Source: Diphasiastrum complanatum (lineage: Eukaryota; Streptophyta; Lycopodiopsida; Lycopodiales; Lycopodiaceae). Taken from it: 64,000 nucleotides of DNA. This document shows, piece by piece, positions 48,386-59,155 of the stretch. Under the pieces are notes generated by a model, which searched no databases, was not told the origin of the DNA, and saw nothing but the letters and a program-made list of their open reading frames with translations. The stretch spans positions 1-64,000 of the forward strand of contig CM055106.1 of NCBI GenBank assembly GCA_029204225.1. Direction: 5' to 3'. The position numbers and the translations under genes are program-made. How positions within the stretch are numbered: the first letter of the stretch is position 1; each line of letters opens with the position of its first letter.

Positions 48386-48950
48386 CAATCAACCTATTCT
48401 CTCATATTTGATTTTTTTATATAGATAGAGAGAATAGGGTTTAAGCTAATCTGGGATTACAAGAACGGCTGAATAGGCACGTTCTAATGGAATTCAAATT
48501 GCCTTCAACAAAGCTGTAGCTACTACTTCAGCCCACAGCACCCTTGGAATTGCAAAAGTTAGTGAAGCAATTTGAGATGTATTCGCCACCTCGATCTGTC
48601 CTGATCTACTTCACTTTGTTGCCGGTGCATCTCTCTGCCCAATTACATACTCTATGAATTTATCAAGTGCTTCAGATTTATTCTGAATAAAGTACACTCT
48701 AGCAAATTTACTATAATCATCAATGAAGGTTATGTAGTATTTTGAGCCTCCTACCGAGATCACATTGAAAGGCCCACAAATGTCAGAATGCACTAACTCT
48801 AGAATCTTGGTCGTACTGTAGGAGTCTTTAACAAATGGAATGCGTGACATCTTATTTTTCATGCTTAATGAGAAGGAGGAAACTCTACCAAATTGGAGAG
48901 CCAAACATCTTCATTTGCTAAGCACTCGTGCTAATGCTTTTGTTGTGTGT
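48386..48950 (-). pseudogene. Copia pre-integrase and integrase fragment
   Basis: Minus strand: KALARVLSKEDV and LVEFPP (pre-integrase, 48880-48950), then KNKMSRIPFVKDSY, KILELVHSDICGPFNVISVG, GSKYYITFIDDYSKFARVYF, IQNKSEALDKFIEYV and, after a gap and shift, FAIPRVLWAEVVATALLKAI (about 48490-48560). The first integrase Asp (HSD) and the second block (FIDDYS) are present; the catalytic Glu region is lost. 48386-48480 is unassigned. The family differs from Copia A and D. Confidence 0.85.
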
Positions 48951-49295
48951 CTCTAATTGTTTCCATTTCTATGTTGTTGTTTTAATAGTTATGGTTTCTC
49001 CATTGGCGTGCATCTTGAGCTTTTGAGCTAACCTCCCTCTCCACTCTATCTCTCTCTTTATCTCCTCTCCTCTCTATCTCTTCTATTCTTCTCTTCTCTT
49101 TCACACAAAATCATGATGAATGCTAGTGTAGTGGAGTAGAGTTAATGGTGGGTAGTGTTAGTGGTGAGTAGAGTTAAAGGAGAAAGTGCAGAACTAACTA
49201 AAAGTAGCATCTATCCATAATTAGGCACCTATCCAGTGTTCTAACCCTTGATGATAGGCACGAGGGCTAAACTAAGCAAGATCTTTGACCCTACA
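48951..49295 (+). mobile_element. Gypsy L 5' LTR, second part
   Basis: It ends ...CTTTGACCCTACA right before a primer site. From 49102 it is repeated in the 3' LTR (51295-51492), including CACACAAAATCATGAT and CTAACCCTTGATGA. The left boundary against the Copia fragment is approximate. It is inferred to complete the LTR begun at 17845. Confidence 0.7.
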
Positions 49296-49296
49296 G

Positions 49297-49313
49297 TGGC
49301 GTCGTTGCCGGGG
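49297..49313 (+). other. Primer-binding site of Gypsy L (tRNA-Asp type)
   Basis: TGGCGTCGTTGCCGGGG, one base after the LTR end. It matches the tRNA-Asp primer site TGGCGCCGTTGCCGGGG known from Tat/Athila-type gypsy elements, with one change. Confidence 0.9.
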
Positions 49314-50603
49314 ATAGGTTTCCACTAACTAGTATAGCTAATTTTAGCTATTTCTTGCTTTTTGAAGTAGTTTTATGTAGACTTTTGGGTGTTTAGAGTT
49401 AGTTTTCTGTATTTTTCTGTGTTTGGACTGTTCACAGCTAGCGGAGGAGGTGTGAGAGGTTAGAGGAGACCTTGAACACCTCTAAGGGCTTGACAACCAA
49501 ACCAAAATTTGAGAAAACCCAAAAAAAACACACCAATCTGTATTTTGGAAGGAAAAAGAGCCAAAATTTTTATCAAATTTTGTTTTCTCCAAAACCAGTG
49601 AGAGATAGCCCTTGCATGACTGGCAACAGCTCCAGGGTACTGTCCCAGACCTGCATAGAAGCTTTCAAGAGTTAATTCCAAGCAGATTGCAAAAATCAGA
49701 GAAAAAATCACAAAAAAATCAAAAAACCCTTGCCTAAATCCAAAAATATGCAAATCTTCACCAGAACTCTAGTAGAGCCCTCTGAAGTTCCATCTCAGTG
49801 ATACTAGGACACAAAGAAGCTTGTGAGAGTTACTTCACTATCTAAATGCCTGTGCAAGAGTTTCCAGTGAAAAAAAAGACAGGAAAATACCAAAGAACCC
49901 TCGCAGACACTAAATTTTTTAGTTATAGTGGGCAAGGACCCTCGCAGAGAATTTTGAAGTTCCATCTCAGTGAGACTAGGACACAGAAGAGTCTGCGAGA
50001 GTTAGTTTGATTCCAGTGAGCAGAAAATTGGGTTTAAGTGTTAAAAAATCATTAAAAAATGAAGATCCAGCAAATCTTTCCAGAGAGAACTCTCGCAGAC
50101 CATTTAAATCGATCCATAATATCAATTTCCATTAGTGAAGAAGCCTGTGAGAGTTAGTACTGAGAATTGGTGAAGATCAAGCCAAATTAGTGGTTTTGAA
50201 CCCTTGCAAATAGTGAGATTTTTGTTTCTTGCAAGAGTTAACTCTCGTAGAGAATTCCATAATTAGATCCAGGCCAGATTCAGCTCCTGTGATTCTTGCA
50301 AGAGTTATGTTCCAGTAAACTGAGAGATATCAAGATTTTTGGTCTGAAAAATAGCTAAAGGACCCTCGCACAGCCAACCCTTGCACTAGAAAACCCTCGC
50401 AGACTATATCAGTGGAAAGATCTGCACCAGATCTAGCTACTATTAAAATCTCAGGTCAATCAATGTAAGGAGTAAAAAGTTATCAAGGAAAAACCACCAT
50501 AAGGGACTTGATTTTCACTTTCGGCCAATTAGATTGATCAGATCCTTAAGATCCAGAGTGCATCCCATTGTACAAGCAAGATCCAACTATCTTGGATCCC
50601 ACC
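49314..50603 (+). repeat. Gypsy L leader with recurring short phrases
   Basis: No gene. Phrases ACCCTCGCAGA, CTCTCGCAGA and GCGAGAGTTA recur through 49880-50400. A longer phrase (TTCCATCTCAGTGA followed by ACTAGGACACA) occurs at about 49790 and 49963. This is low-grade internal repetition of the leader. Confidence 0.6.
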
Positions 50604-51294
50604 ATCAGATGAATCTAAGATCTGGACGATTAGTAACAAGAAGGATAGTGAATCAAGCACCACACCTTCCCAGATTAGCAGCTGCGCAACAAGAGACAGA
50701 ACCGGAACCAGTGCCAATGGATCCAATGGGTCAACCCATACCTATTGCTCCCTTGCAAGCAGTCCGGAGGGCACCTCAGATGGAGATACCAAAATACGAT
50801 GGAGCATCAACAAGCAAGCTTGTGAAATCTACGGCGATCGGACACCTGTAGAGAAGTTGATGTTGTTCCCCATATCACTAGTAGTGGTGGCTCAAGATTG
50901 GCTTTTCAACCTGTCAGAGGAAGAAAAATCCACCTGGGAAGCAGTTAAAGCAGCTCTCATCATGCACTTTAAACCAAGAAAGTTCCTAGAAGACCCATTT
51001 CTCCTGCTCAGCAAGGTCAAGATGGGGAAAAGAGAAAGGGTCAAGGACTATATTGAGTGGGTCAAACATCTACGATCCAAGTGCAGTGCAGCCTAACTCC
51101 CAATCATGCAGTGATCATGTGGTTCTTAGTAGGACTACCACATAGCATCAAGAGAGAATTGAAACAACGGGAGCAGTACGCTACTCTATAAAAAGCTATG
51201 GAGGATGCCATTAGGGAAGAGGATGAGAGATCAGATGACCAATATTCATCCACCCATACTCCTACTCTCTCGATAGCATCATCATCATTAGTTG
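50604..51294 (+). pseudogene. Gypsy L gag, truncated
   Basis: The likely start is ATG 50604 (MNLRSGRLVTRRIVNQ, a common gag opening in this lineage). It is followed by Pro/Glu-rich sequence, MEIPKYDGA, then a deletion and frameshift to ACEIYGDRTPVEKLMLFPI. The core is AQDWLFNLSEEEKSTWEAV, KAALIMHFKPRKF, EDPFLLLSKVKM and DYIEWVKHLRSKC. A shift leads to FLVGLPHSIKRELKQREQYA and DAIREEDERSDDQYSS. It then joins the 3' LTR directly, so knuckle, protease, RT and integrase are deleted. The core is closely related to elements A and B. Confidence 0.9.
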
Positions 51295-51492
51295 CTTCCA
51301 CACAAAATCATGATAAATGCTAGTGTAGTGGAGTAGAGTTAATGATGGGTAGTGTTAGTTGCGAGTGGAGTTAAAGGAGAAAGTGGAGAACTAACTAAAA
51401 GTAGCATCTATCCATAGTTAGGCACCTATCTAGTGTTCTAACCCTTGATGACAGGCGGGAGGGCTATACTACGCAAGATCTTCGACCCTACA
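51295..51492 (+). mobile_element. Gypsy L 3' LTR, 5'-truncated
   Basis: Only the last 198 bp of the LTR remain, from ACACAAAATCATGATAAATG to ...CTTCGACCCTACA. It is co-linear with 49104-49295. Its junction with gag lies in a shared CCACACAA-like string. Confidence 0.9.
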
Positions 51493-51497
51493 GTCTC
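51493..51497 (+). other. Target-site duplication GTCTC, right copy
   Basis: GTCTC follows the CA end of the L LTR and pairs with 17840-17844. Copia G coding resumes immediately. Confidence 0.9.
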
Positions 51498-52755
51498 ATC
51501 AAGAAGAAAAATAATGAAGTAGTAGCTGAGGGCATATTTGTAGGGTGGTTGTATAAACTTCAAGCTTAGGTGGTAGATCATCATGCAAGTGTTGCGGATA
51601 CTAGATCATTGAGTAAGTTATGGCACAAAAGGTTTGGACATCTGAATTACAAAAGTCTACAAGTCTTGAGAAAATTTAAAATGGTTACAAGTCTACCTCA
51701 AGTCGTTTTTTATCACGAGGTGTGTGAAGGTTGTGTCTTAGGCAAGCATCATATAAAGAAATTTTTGCCTAGTACATTCAGGGCAAAGAATGTTCTAGAA
51801 CTTGTTCATACAGATTTGTGTGGTCCTATGAAGACTCAATCTTCTGGGGGAGCAAGTTACTTTATGGTGTTTGTAGATGATTATTCTAGAAAGACATCTT
51901 CTGAAGAATAACGGTGAAGCTTTCAAATATTTCACATGGTTTAAGACGCAGGTGGAGAAAGAAACAGATAGACAAATTAAAATATTTCGTTCGGACAAAG
52001 GAGTAGAGTATCTTTCTGCAAAATTTCAGGTGTTTTGCAAGGATCATGGTATAAAGAGACAATTTGCAAATATGGACACACCTCAACAAAATGGAGTTGC
52101 AGAAAGAAAGAACTGGTCCATAGTGAAAACTGCGAGGAGTATGCGCAAGAGTAGAAATCTTCAAAATATGTTTTGGGGTGAAGCAGTTAAGATGGCGGTT
52201 TATCTTTTGAATCAAAGTCCTACAAAGGTTGTAGAGAATCGAACTCCAGATAAAGCTTACATGGGTCGGAAGCCAGATGTAAGTCATTTGCGAGTGTTTG
52301 GAAGTATTTTTTATGCTCACATACCTAAGGATTCTAGGAGTAAATTAGATTCTAAGGCGACCAAGTGTTTATTTCTTGGTTATGATAATCAAGAGAAGGG
52401 ATACAGGTTGTATGACTTGGAGGGTAAGAAAATAATCATAAGTAGGGATGTAATCTTTGATGAGGAGGCAACTCATAAAGATATAGAGATATATTTTGAT
52501 AAGAATCGATATGATGGAATCCCTATATTATGTGACGAGTTATTACAGGAACGTGAATCGACATATGTATCGCCTACGCCAATTCAAGAACCTAAAGTGT
52601 CTTTGGTGGAAATAGGAAAGAGGAAAGAGAGGTCAAGTATATGGGATACTTATTCACCTCCTACTTCACCAAACAGGAAGCATCCTACATCAGAAGCTAG
52701 AAGATTGCCTAGATGGTACTATGAAACTATCAAGGATAGTGTTGTTATGGAATAG
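51498..52755 (+). pseudogene. Copia G pre-integrase and integrase
   Basis: It resumes IKKKNNEVVAEGIFVGWL and enters the pre-integrase motif (SKLWHKRFGHLNYKSLQVL, HEVCEGCVLGKHH). Integrase follows: NVLELVHTDLCGPMKTQSSG, ASYFMVFVDDYSRKT, a shift, then IKIFRSDKGVEYLSAKFQVF, ANMDTPQQNGVAERKN (catalytic Glu), LRVFGSIFYAHIPKDSRSKL and LFLGYDNQEKGYRLYDLEG. It ends ISRDVIFDEEATH, KRKERSSIWDTYSP and RLPRWYYETIKDSVVME at a stop. Open frames of 113 and 292 codons overlap at a frameshift near 51885. The D,D,E residues are present. Confidence 0.93.
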
Positions 52756-54423
52756 GGAGAGTCTAGTACACATGGAACTAGGAGATCAACTAGACTTGAA
52801 AAGCAACATGAAGATCAAGATCGATAGGAGGTTCGACAAGAGGATCATCATGAAGATGGGGATGTACATTTTGCATATATGGCCAAAATATTAGAGACCA
52901 AGGATCCATCCACTTTCAGAGAGGCTGAAAAGGAGGATATTTGGAGGAAAGCTATGGATGAGGAGTATGACTCAATCATGAAGAACAAGACTTGGAGACT
53001 TGTTCAGCTACCTACAAGTAAAAAGACCATGGGATGCAAGTGGGTGTATAGGACTAAGTACAAATCGGATGGTTCTATAGATAAACATAAGGCAAATTTG
53101 GTGGCAAAAGGTTATGCTCAACAGAAAGGGATTGACTATGAGAAAACTTTCGCACCGGTTGCTAAGTCTACTACTATGAGGACTGTTTTATAATTGGCAG
53201 CTCGGTTTGGATGGGATATTCAACAAATGGATGTAAAGAGTGCATTTTTTAATGAATTTCTAGAGGAAGAAGTCTATATGGAGCATCCAGAGGGATACAT
53301 AGTAGCAGGACATGAAGCCAAAGTTTGCAGGTTGGACAAGGCACTATATGGACTTAAGCAGGCACCCAGGGCATGGTACACGAGGACTGACACATACTTT
53401 GAGGAGCTTGGATTTCAGAGAAGTAGTTCGGAACATACACTTTATGTTTTGGTCAAGAATAATCATATTGTGATTGTAGTGATGTATATGGATGATCTTA
53501 TTATTATAGGATCATATCATAGTATGATTCATGGAATCATGAAAGATTGGATGTATGCCAATGCATTATGGCTGTCTAGCAATTGCGATTGTGACCTGAT
53601 TAGATGTCCTACAAGATACACGATCATCATAATTTGATATGAAAGATCTTGGTTCACTACAATATTTTCTTGGGATTGAGGTATGGAGAGTAGCACAGGG
53701 TCTATTCATTTCTCAATCTAAGTATGCTCATGAAATTCTTGAAAAGTTCAATATGTCAGAGTGCAAGCCTATTTCTACACCATATGATAGTGGATGTAAG
53801 CTTACTAAAGCTGAGGAAGATCAGAATGTAGATGAGACGTTATATAGAAAGCTAGTTGGAAGCTTAATCTATCTAACTACTACAAGACTAGATATTGCTT
53901 ATGTTGTGAGTATGGTTAGTCAGTTTATGGCTAAACCTAAGCAGATTCATTGGAAAGCTGCTAAGCGAATACTCAGATATATCCAAGGCACTTTGAGATT
54001 TGGTATTCTCTATGGTAGACAGGATGATTTGAAGTTACAGGGATATGTGGATGCTAATTGGGATGGAGATGCAGAAGACCGAAGATATACTATAGGTTAT
54101 GTTTTTAGTCTTGGTTCTGGTGCTATCTCTTGGAGTTCAAAGAAGCAGCATACTATTGCTTTATCATCTACCTAGGCAGAATATCGAGCTACGACAAGTG
54201 CAACATGTGAAGCAATATGTTTTTTCACAGTAGAACAAAACATATTGAAGTACAACAACACTTCATCAGAGAGAAAATTCAAAGTGATGAAGTGGAGCTT
54301 ATCTATTGCCCTACGGAAGAGCAAGTTGCAGATATCTTTACCAAAGGCCTTGACAAAGAAAAATTTCAGAAGTTTAGAGAACTTCTAAGAGTAATAGATA
54401 ACAAAGTAAACATTAAGGGGGAG
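52756..54423 (+). pseudogene. Copia G RT and RNase H
   Basis: The linker leads to RT: AEKEDIWRKAMDEEYDSIMK, KTMGCKWVYRTKYKSDGS and DYEKTFAPVAKSTTMRTVL. A stop follows, then DVKSAFFNEFLEEEVYMEHP, LDKALYGLKQAPRAWYTRTD and MYMDDLIIIGS with the catalytic YMDD. About 87 bp of foreign sequence (53550-53636) interrupts before MKDLGSLQYFLGIEVW. RT and RNase H continue with SECKPISTPYDSG, GYVDANWDGDAEDRRYTIGY and SSKKQHTIALSST, a stop and short deletion, HSRTKHIEVQQHFIREKI and EEQVADIFTKGLDKEKF. A purine tract (AAGGGGGAG, 54415-54423) precedes the LTR. Confidence 0.93.
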
Positions 54424-54845
54424 TATTAGGAATTAATGTTTATCTGACACCCCTTAATGATAGTTTGGCCATGCCTGCATGCTATTTTTAGGGGCCATTC
54501 TAGTCATAATAAATTTATTTATTTAAAGGCTTATGCACATAGGTGGGCGCACTACAAATAGATTAGGATCTAGAACTTCATTTTTAGTTCTTACCATATA
54601 TAGGTAGTATTATTAGTAAATAGCTTTTGCTATTTTGCTATTTACTTTAGGCTCATTAGCTTTTATCAATCATTAGAGAAACTATATAAGAAGGCTGGCA
54701 CCCCATCTCAATTATTCCATTCAATTTAATAAGCTAGAGCATTTGCTCAATTCTCCTATGATCTATTTTCTCTCTATACTTGGTTTTGTATGAGTGCTAG
54801 TAGGACTAGTATCTCCATCTAGAATTTGTATCTCAAATTCTGACA
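54424..54845 (+). mobile_element. 3' LTR of Copia G
   Basis: It begins TATTAGGAATTAATG (TG mutated to TA) after the polypurine tract and ends ...CAAATTCTGACA, 422 bp. It is co-linear with 15426-15853. Substitutions and a small deletion relative to the 5' copy indicate an old insertion. Confidence 0.95.
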
Positions 54846-54850
54846 CCATC
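54846..54850 (+). other. Target-site duplication CCATC, right copy
   Basis: CCATC follows the LTR end and pairs with 15421-15425. Confidence 0.95.
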
Positions 54851-55425
54851 TAGGTAATCTTCTAATATCTGATGTCATAGGTGAATAAGTGTCTCATGTA
54901 CTTCATCTCTCATTCCTTTTTCTTTTCTCAACCATGGTAACTCTAGATACTTGAATTGGTGAAGGCGGTGTATGGGTCAACTCAGTTAGTGGGATGGACT
55001 CAGGCTCCTGTAATGACTCATCAAACAAGATAGGAATTCCTCCATCTTGCTTCCTATCATAAGATATTTTTGTATCTTTATGAAATCCATCCTCATCAAA
55101 GATTGCATCCCTGCTTATAATAATTTTCTTACTTTCCAAGTCATACCACTTGTATTACTTCTCTTGACTATCATGCTCAAGAAGTAAAAACTTAGTAGCC
55201 TTTGAATCCTTAGGTATGTGAGCATATGCACTACTTCCAAAAATTCTCAAATGACTTACATCAAGTTTCCAACCCGTGTAAGCTTCCTTTGGAGTCCGAT
55301 TCTCTACAATTTTTGTAGGATTTCGATTCAAAAGATAAACTGTTGTCTGAACTACTTCACCCAAAAAGATAATCGAAAGTTTCTTACTTGTAAGCATGCT
55401 CCTTGCAATTTCCACAATAGATAGA
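54851..55425 (-). pseudogene. Copia F integrase C-terminus
   Basis: Minus strand: EIARSMLTSKKLSIIFLGEV, TVYLLNRNPTKIVENRTP, VSHLRIFGSSAYAHIPKDSK, ATKFLLLEHDSQEK, a stop, then DLESKKIIISRDAIFDEDGF, DGGIPILFDESLQEPES, VEKRKRNER and IRRLPRW at the insertion point. It aligns with G integrase (52130-52730) throughout. The core with the catalytic residues is missing because the sequence jumps from gag at about 55430. The RT half lies at 14929-15425. Confidence 0.92.
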
Positions 55426-55429
55426 ATTG

Positions 55430-55774
55430 ATTTGATTGATTTTCTTGTTGATCCTATTGGTTCTTCTTCACTTTGTTCTTTTCCGTTGCCATCATTCTTG
55501 GAACTTTGCCCTTGCTTCTTTGCTAAGAATGCCTGCTCCTTGAAATCGTGCCTATTAACAAAATTTCGTCATCTCACTTCCTCCTGTAGTAGTATTGCAT
55601 TCAACTCATTAAAAGAAGGCATTGTCTCTTGTAAAGACAACATCATAACAAAGTTTTGATAGGCCAAAGGTAGACTATTAAGCATGATAGATACCAAAAT
55701 TGAATCTAGAACACTTTCTCCAATTGCACCAAGTTGCCCTCTTAGATCTTTCAATTGAGTAAAGTAATCCGTTA
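55430..55774 (-). pseudogene. Copia F gag fragment
   Basis: Minus strand: MKDLRGQLGAIGESVLDSIL, VSIMLNSLPLAYQNFVMMLS, LQETMPSFNELNAILLQEEV. This is the copia gag segment ending in the LLQEE motif, also seen in G (ILLQEEMR). A decayed Lys-rich stretch follows, and it is then fused to integrase by an internal deletion. Confidence 0.85.
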
Positions 55775-56008
55775 TTATTCAAGCCACCTCAATATGTCTA
55801 TTTGTGCCACGTAGTATTTTCATGCATTAAATGTGGCATGCAAAGTACAAATGGCAATTCCTATGGTAGCTCAAATTTCTACTTCTACCTACCTTGAATA
55901 TTTTATTCTAAGATGGTTCTTTACTAAGCCAAAAGAGCTCAATTCATCTTTGGCATTTTTAGGACCCCTACTTACAATATTAGATAGATTTTTCCAATAT
56001 TACAACAG
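55775..56008 (-). mobile_element. Copia F LTR fragment (family of LTR C)
   Basis: It starts TGTTGTAATATTGG (minus) at 56008 and matches the first 230 bp or so of the Copia C LTR (33569-33800), then passes into gag without leader. The LTR 3' part, primer site and gag start are deleted. The antisense frame MACKVQMAIPMVAQIS is open, as in LTR C. Confidence 0.85.
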
Positions 56009-56359
56009 TGTAGAACATGTATACTGACTTGCATGTTGCATGCACTGATTGCATATTGCATGCATGCACTCTAATTGACTTTGCATGTCATCTACTTTTA
56101 TGCATGTCTACAAATCTAGATCTACCTAACTCAAACTCATTCTATTCTACAAGGTCAAATGCTCAATTTACATACCTTTGATATATACAATGGAACAAAG
56201 TTAATTTAGTTCAAATATGACCATCTAGACATTGTGCATGTCATGTAGCTCGAGTTTGTACATGCTAGAGAATAATATTTACAACATGTAAATGCACAAG
56301 CAAGATGATTTTCCTCATCAACCCCTATAGACAAATTGGATGGCTTTTTATTCTTCACA
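56009..56359 (-). mobile_element. Copia E 3' LTR, truncated
   Basis: It matches the beginning of the LTR at 60536-60230 (minus), sharing CAAGATGATTTTCCTCATC, ACATGTAGCTCGAG-type and CCATCTAGACATTGTGCATG segments. It is cut at 56009 exactly where LTR F starts, consistent with F having inserted into it. Confidence 0.8.
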
Positions 56360-57095
56360 CTCCTCCTAAAAAGTTATCAACTTGGCTTGATCACTTGAAC
56401 TTGAAATCCTCCAAGGTTGGTCAAATTGTTGATGAAGAAACTCTTTGTGTGTGGATTCTTTGCTTTGAATTTGAATTGAAGATAATCAAAGAATCCATCA
56501 TAGCAGCACGCTTACCAAATCCATGATAAGATCTCTTTGATAGAAATCTTTTCCAACTGCCTTTGAAAAATATTCCACCAATATGCTACTATGCCAATGT
56601 GCCTCCTCCATGCTTGACATCGATCCTGAGTTTGCAAAGTTCACATGCATGAAGTTGGTTGCAACAAAATCTGAAAAATCCGAGGCCTCCAAGCCTCATA
56701 ATGACCACAAAGGTCATATAGATCAAGATTATACCTTGAGCAATATTCAAGTTTAAGCACACTAGCTTTAGTAGTCCAAACATTATGAACTCTATCCAAA
56801 ATGGATCTAATCTTGAAACCATACTCTAACTTGATCAAATTGAGGCTAAATACTTTCCTAAAGATGTAAGTGTCCTCATTGGATGTTTCACTTACTCTCA
56901 AAAGAAGTTCACAATATTCCTCAAAACATGAAAAAATTCCATTTTTCAAACTATGAGTACTAAACTCATACTTGCTCTTATTCAATTTAAGAGCATACAA
57001 ATGATGGTACAATATCTTGCTTTCTAGATGTTTTGGAGACATAATCAAGTCACCAACGACAAGAATTAATTCCAAACTAAAGACTTCATTCAAAA
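56360..57095 (-). pseudogene. Copia E RT/RNase H region, highly diverged
   Basis: This lies between the E integrase and its 3' LTR, where RT and RNase H belong. A 150-codon minus frame (57093-56641: VFSLELILVVGDLIM, FSTHSLKNGIFSCF, VHNVWTTKASVLKLEYC) and shorter frames are open. No YVDD or RNase H motif is convincing. The assignment rests on position only. Confidence 0.4.
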
Positions 57096-58010
57096 CTAGA
57101 ATATCTTAGTTGATTTTTGAGATGAACAAATCTCAACTAAGCAAGATACAACATCAACCAAAGAAAGAGACCCGTAGGTGAGTAGAATAGAATGAATACC
57201 ACCTTCATTTATCCTTTCTTTTCCATGAAATAAGAACCTCAAGGACTCGGCCTTGTACATTGATGAAGATCTTCTTGGACATGCATGTTGAGGATACTCC
57301 TCCTCAAACCTCGACCCCATCATAAGTTGGCTTTTCTCCATAGAATGAACTTTTGATGCAATAAGAGACACTGTGCTCTCGGCCCCTTCCAAGATAGAAA
57401 ATAGATCATCATAAAAAACAATAACATCTCCATGCTCATACACCTTTGAGATAGAGAGTGTAAAGGCTATGTAGCCTTCCTTGGTGGATAAGCATCCAAC
57501 CATGATCCATAAGCTTGGATCTCCATCCTTCTTTCCTTCCACGAAACCACATGCAAAGCAATAACCTTCAAGAACACTAAGGTACACAACATTAGGCTTA
57601 AAGTTGAACAAGACTCCATATAGTGCACTCCTTCCTATAGCTCCATAACTCCAAAAAGCTTTGCATAATGGAAAATACACATGCACCATGAAACTTGAAG
57701 AGACAAGACATAGCCATTTGTTACTTGTGAAACCATCAATGAGAGTAGAAAAGCAAGAGACAACTTCCTTGCTTATACATAAAGAAAGGTCAACATCTGA
57801 GTGTTCCAACTCCATAGGATATTCTGTCTTGGTAGATGTGGATCCATATGTGATTTTGCCATAGAATAAGCCACTCTTGGCTTGATCTCCTTGACCACAA
57901 TAGGCATAGAACTGAAATTGGAAATATGCAACCTCCTATGCCATACTTCCTCCTTGGAAACACAAGTCTTTAATTCAAAATCACAAGTACTTGAATTCTC
58001 ACGCACATCT
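57096..58010 (-). pseudogene. Copia E pre-integrase and integrase, diverged
   Basis: Minus strand: SKEEVWHRRLHISNFSSMPI (degenerate pre-integrase), then a 239-codon frame from 57815: LEHSDVDLSLCISKEVV, STLIDGFTSNKWLCLVSS. It continues as a C-terminal core, VLFNFKPNVVYLSVLEGYCF, WIMVGCLSTKEGYIAFTL and SKVYEHGDVIVFYDD, that parallels copia LRVFGC...FIGYS...VxxSRDVxFDE. The middle of the core, with the second Asp and the Glu, is deleted. Long openness with poor motif conservation is unusual. Confidence 0.6.
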
Positions 58011-58402
58011 AACTTGAAAATGCCTCCATATCTAGATCCACTTGCTAGGATCTCCTCACCTTTCTTTATGAAACAATTATTGACATTGAATTCCGCTTCA
58101 AAACCATCATCAAATCACTTTCCAACACTAATCACATTCTTTGTGAGATTAGGAACATAAAGTACATTGAAAAGTGATAAACTCATAGAAGATGCAAGAT
58201 TCAAGGAACAAATTCCAACTCCTTCAATTGAACATGCATCACCAACAGCTGTGTATATTGAATCTTTAAGTTTTTGAAAAGGTTCTAGAGAAACAAAAGA
58301 ACTTTTAGTGCAACTCATGTGTGATGATGCACCACTATCAATATACCAAGATACATCATTAAAGGGTAAAGAGGAGAAACTAGACTTCATGAGAGATGCC
58401 TC
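58011..58402 (-). pseudogene. Copia E protease
   Basis: Minus strand 58390-58115: MKSSFSSLPFNDVSWYIDSG with catalytic DSGASSHMSC, then FQKLKDSIYTAVGDACSIEG, VGICSLNLASSMSLSLFN and LYVPNLTKNVISVGK. This is a complete copia retropepsin core, open over 91 codons, and closely related to the remnant at 4072-4262. Confidence 0.9.
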
Positions 58403-59155
58403 TCAACAACTTGCATGTGAATCTTCTATGATAAAATTGGCTTGATCTTCTTGAGCCTTCTTCTTGAAGATAGAAGAATGAGTTGAATCATCTTCTACTC
58501 CTCCTTTGTCTTTGTCCTTTGCTTTGTCCTTTGATTTGTCCTTGGTGAAGGCTTGAGAAAATTTGTTCTTGCTCCTCCCTCTTGACTTGTCCTTGGCAGA
58601 GTGAGCTTTTCCATAACCACCATCCTTCCTTGAAAGTGTGTTGATCTTCAGCAGCTTGTTCTTTTGCCTGCATTCTTTAGCAATAAGAACATCATGTAGA
58701 GTCTCCATAGATGGTAGCTCCTCCATGATAGCATAATTTTGCACAACATTTGCATACTCTTCTCTAAGTTCATTAAGGACTACTTGAACAAGTTCACTAT
58801 TCTCTAAAGTATCTCCTATGCTTGCTATCTCTCTGTGAAGATCTTTAACTTTCATTATAAAACTTGAAGCACTTTCAACTCTTTGAAAACTAGAAAAGAT
58901 CTTATTTCTAAGAGTAAAAAGTCTTCATGTGATCTTTGCTTCATGAATGGACTTAAGAATATTCCAAGCCTCCTTGGTTGAGGTGCATGAACTTATTTCT
59001 CTCAACATCTCATTAGATGTTTATCTTGATGATATGAAGAGCAATTCTTGCTCTCTTCTTGAATCTCTGAGCCTCATCATAAGCTTCAGGTTCAACTTCA
59101 ATTCCTGATACTCACTCGCTTCAAAGAGAAAATATCCTCCACATGCCATGAATGT
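58403..59155 (-). pseudogene. Copia E gag
   Basis: The probable start is ATG at about 59150 (MACGGYFLFEASEYQ, then LKLMMRLRDSRREQ). It continues with EISSCTSTKEAWNILKSIHE, FSSFQRVESASSFIMKVKDL, HREIASIGDTLENSELVQVV, NELREEYANVVQNY, IAKECRQKNKLL and a Lys/Asp-rich tail (KDKSKDKAKDKDKGG). The tail probably replaces a lost zinc knuckle region. A stop lies near 59030 and another near 58925. The last 150 codons (58855-58403) are open and lead into protease. Confidence 0.85.

Noticed and set aside
47541-48390. LTR H as a solo LTR with target duplication
   Set aside because: The five bases on each side (TCATA, CAATC) differ, so I report only a solo-like LTR.
49460-49753. 97-codon minus-strand frame in the Gypsy L leader
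   Set aside because: No motif, located in the untranslated leader directly after the primer site, and overlaps a + strand frame; treated as chance.
51886-52320. 144-codon minus-strand frame
   Set aside because: It is the shadow of the + strand Copia G integrase.
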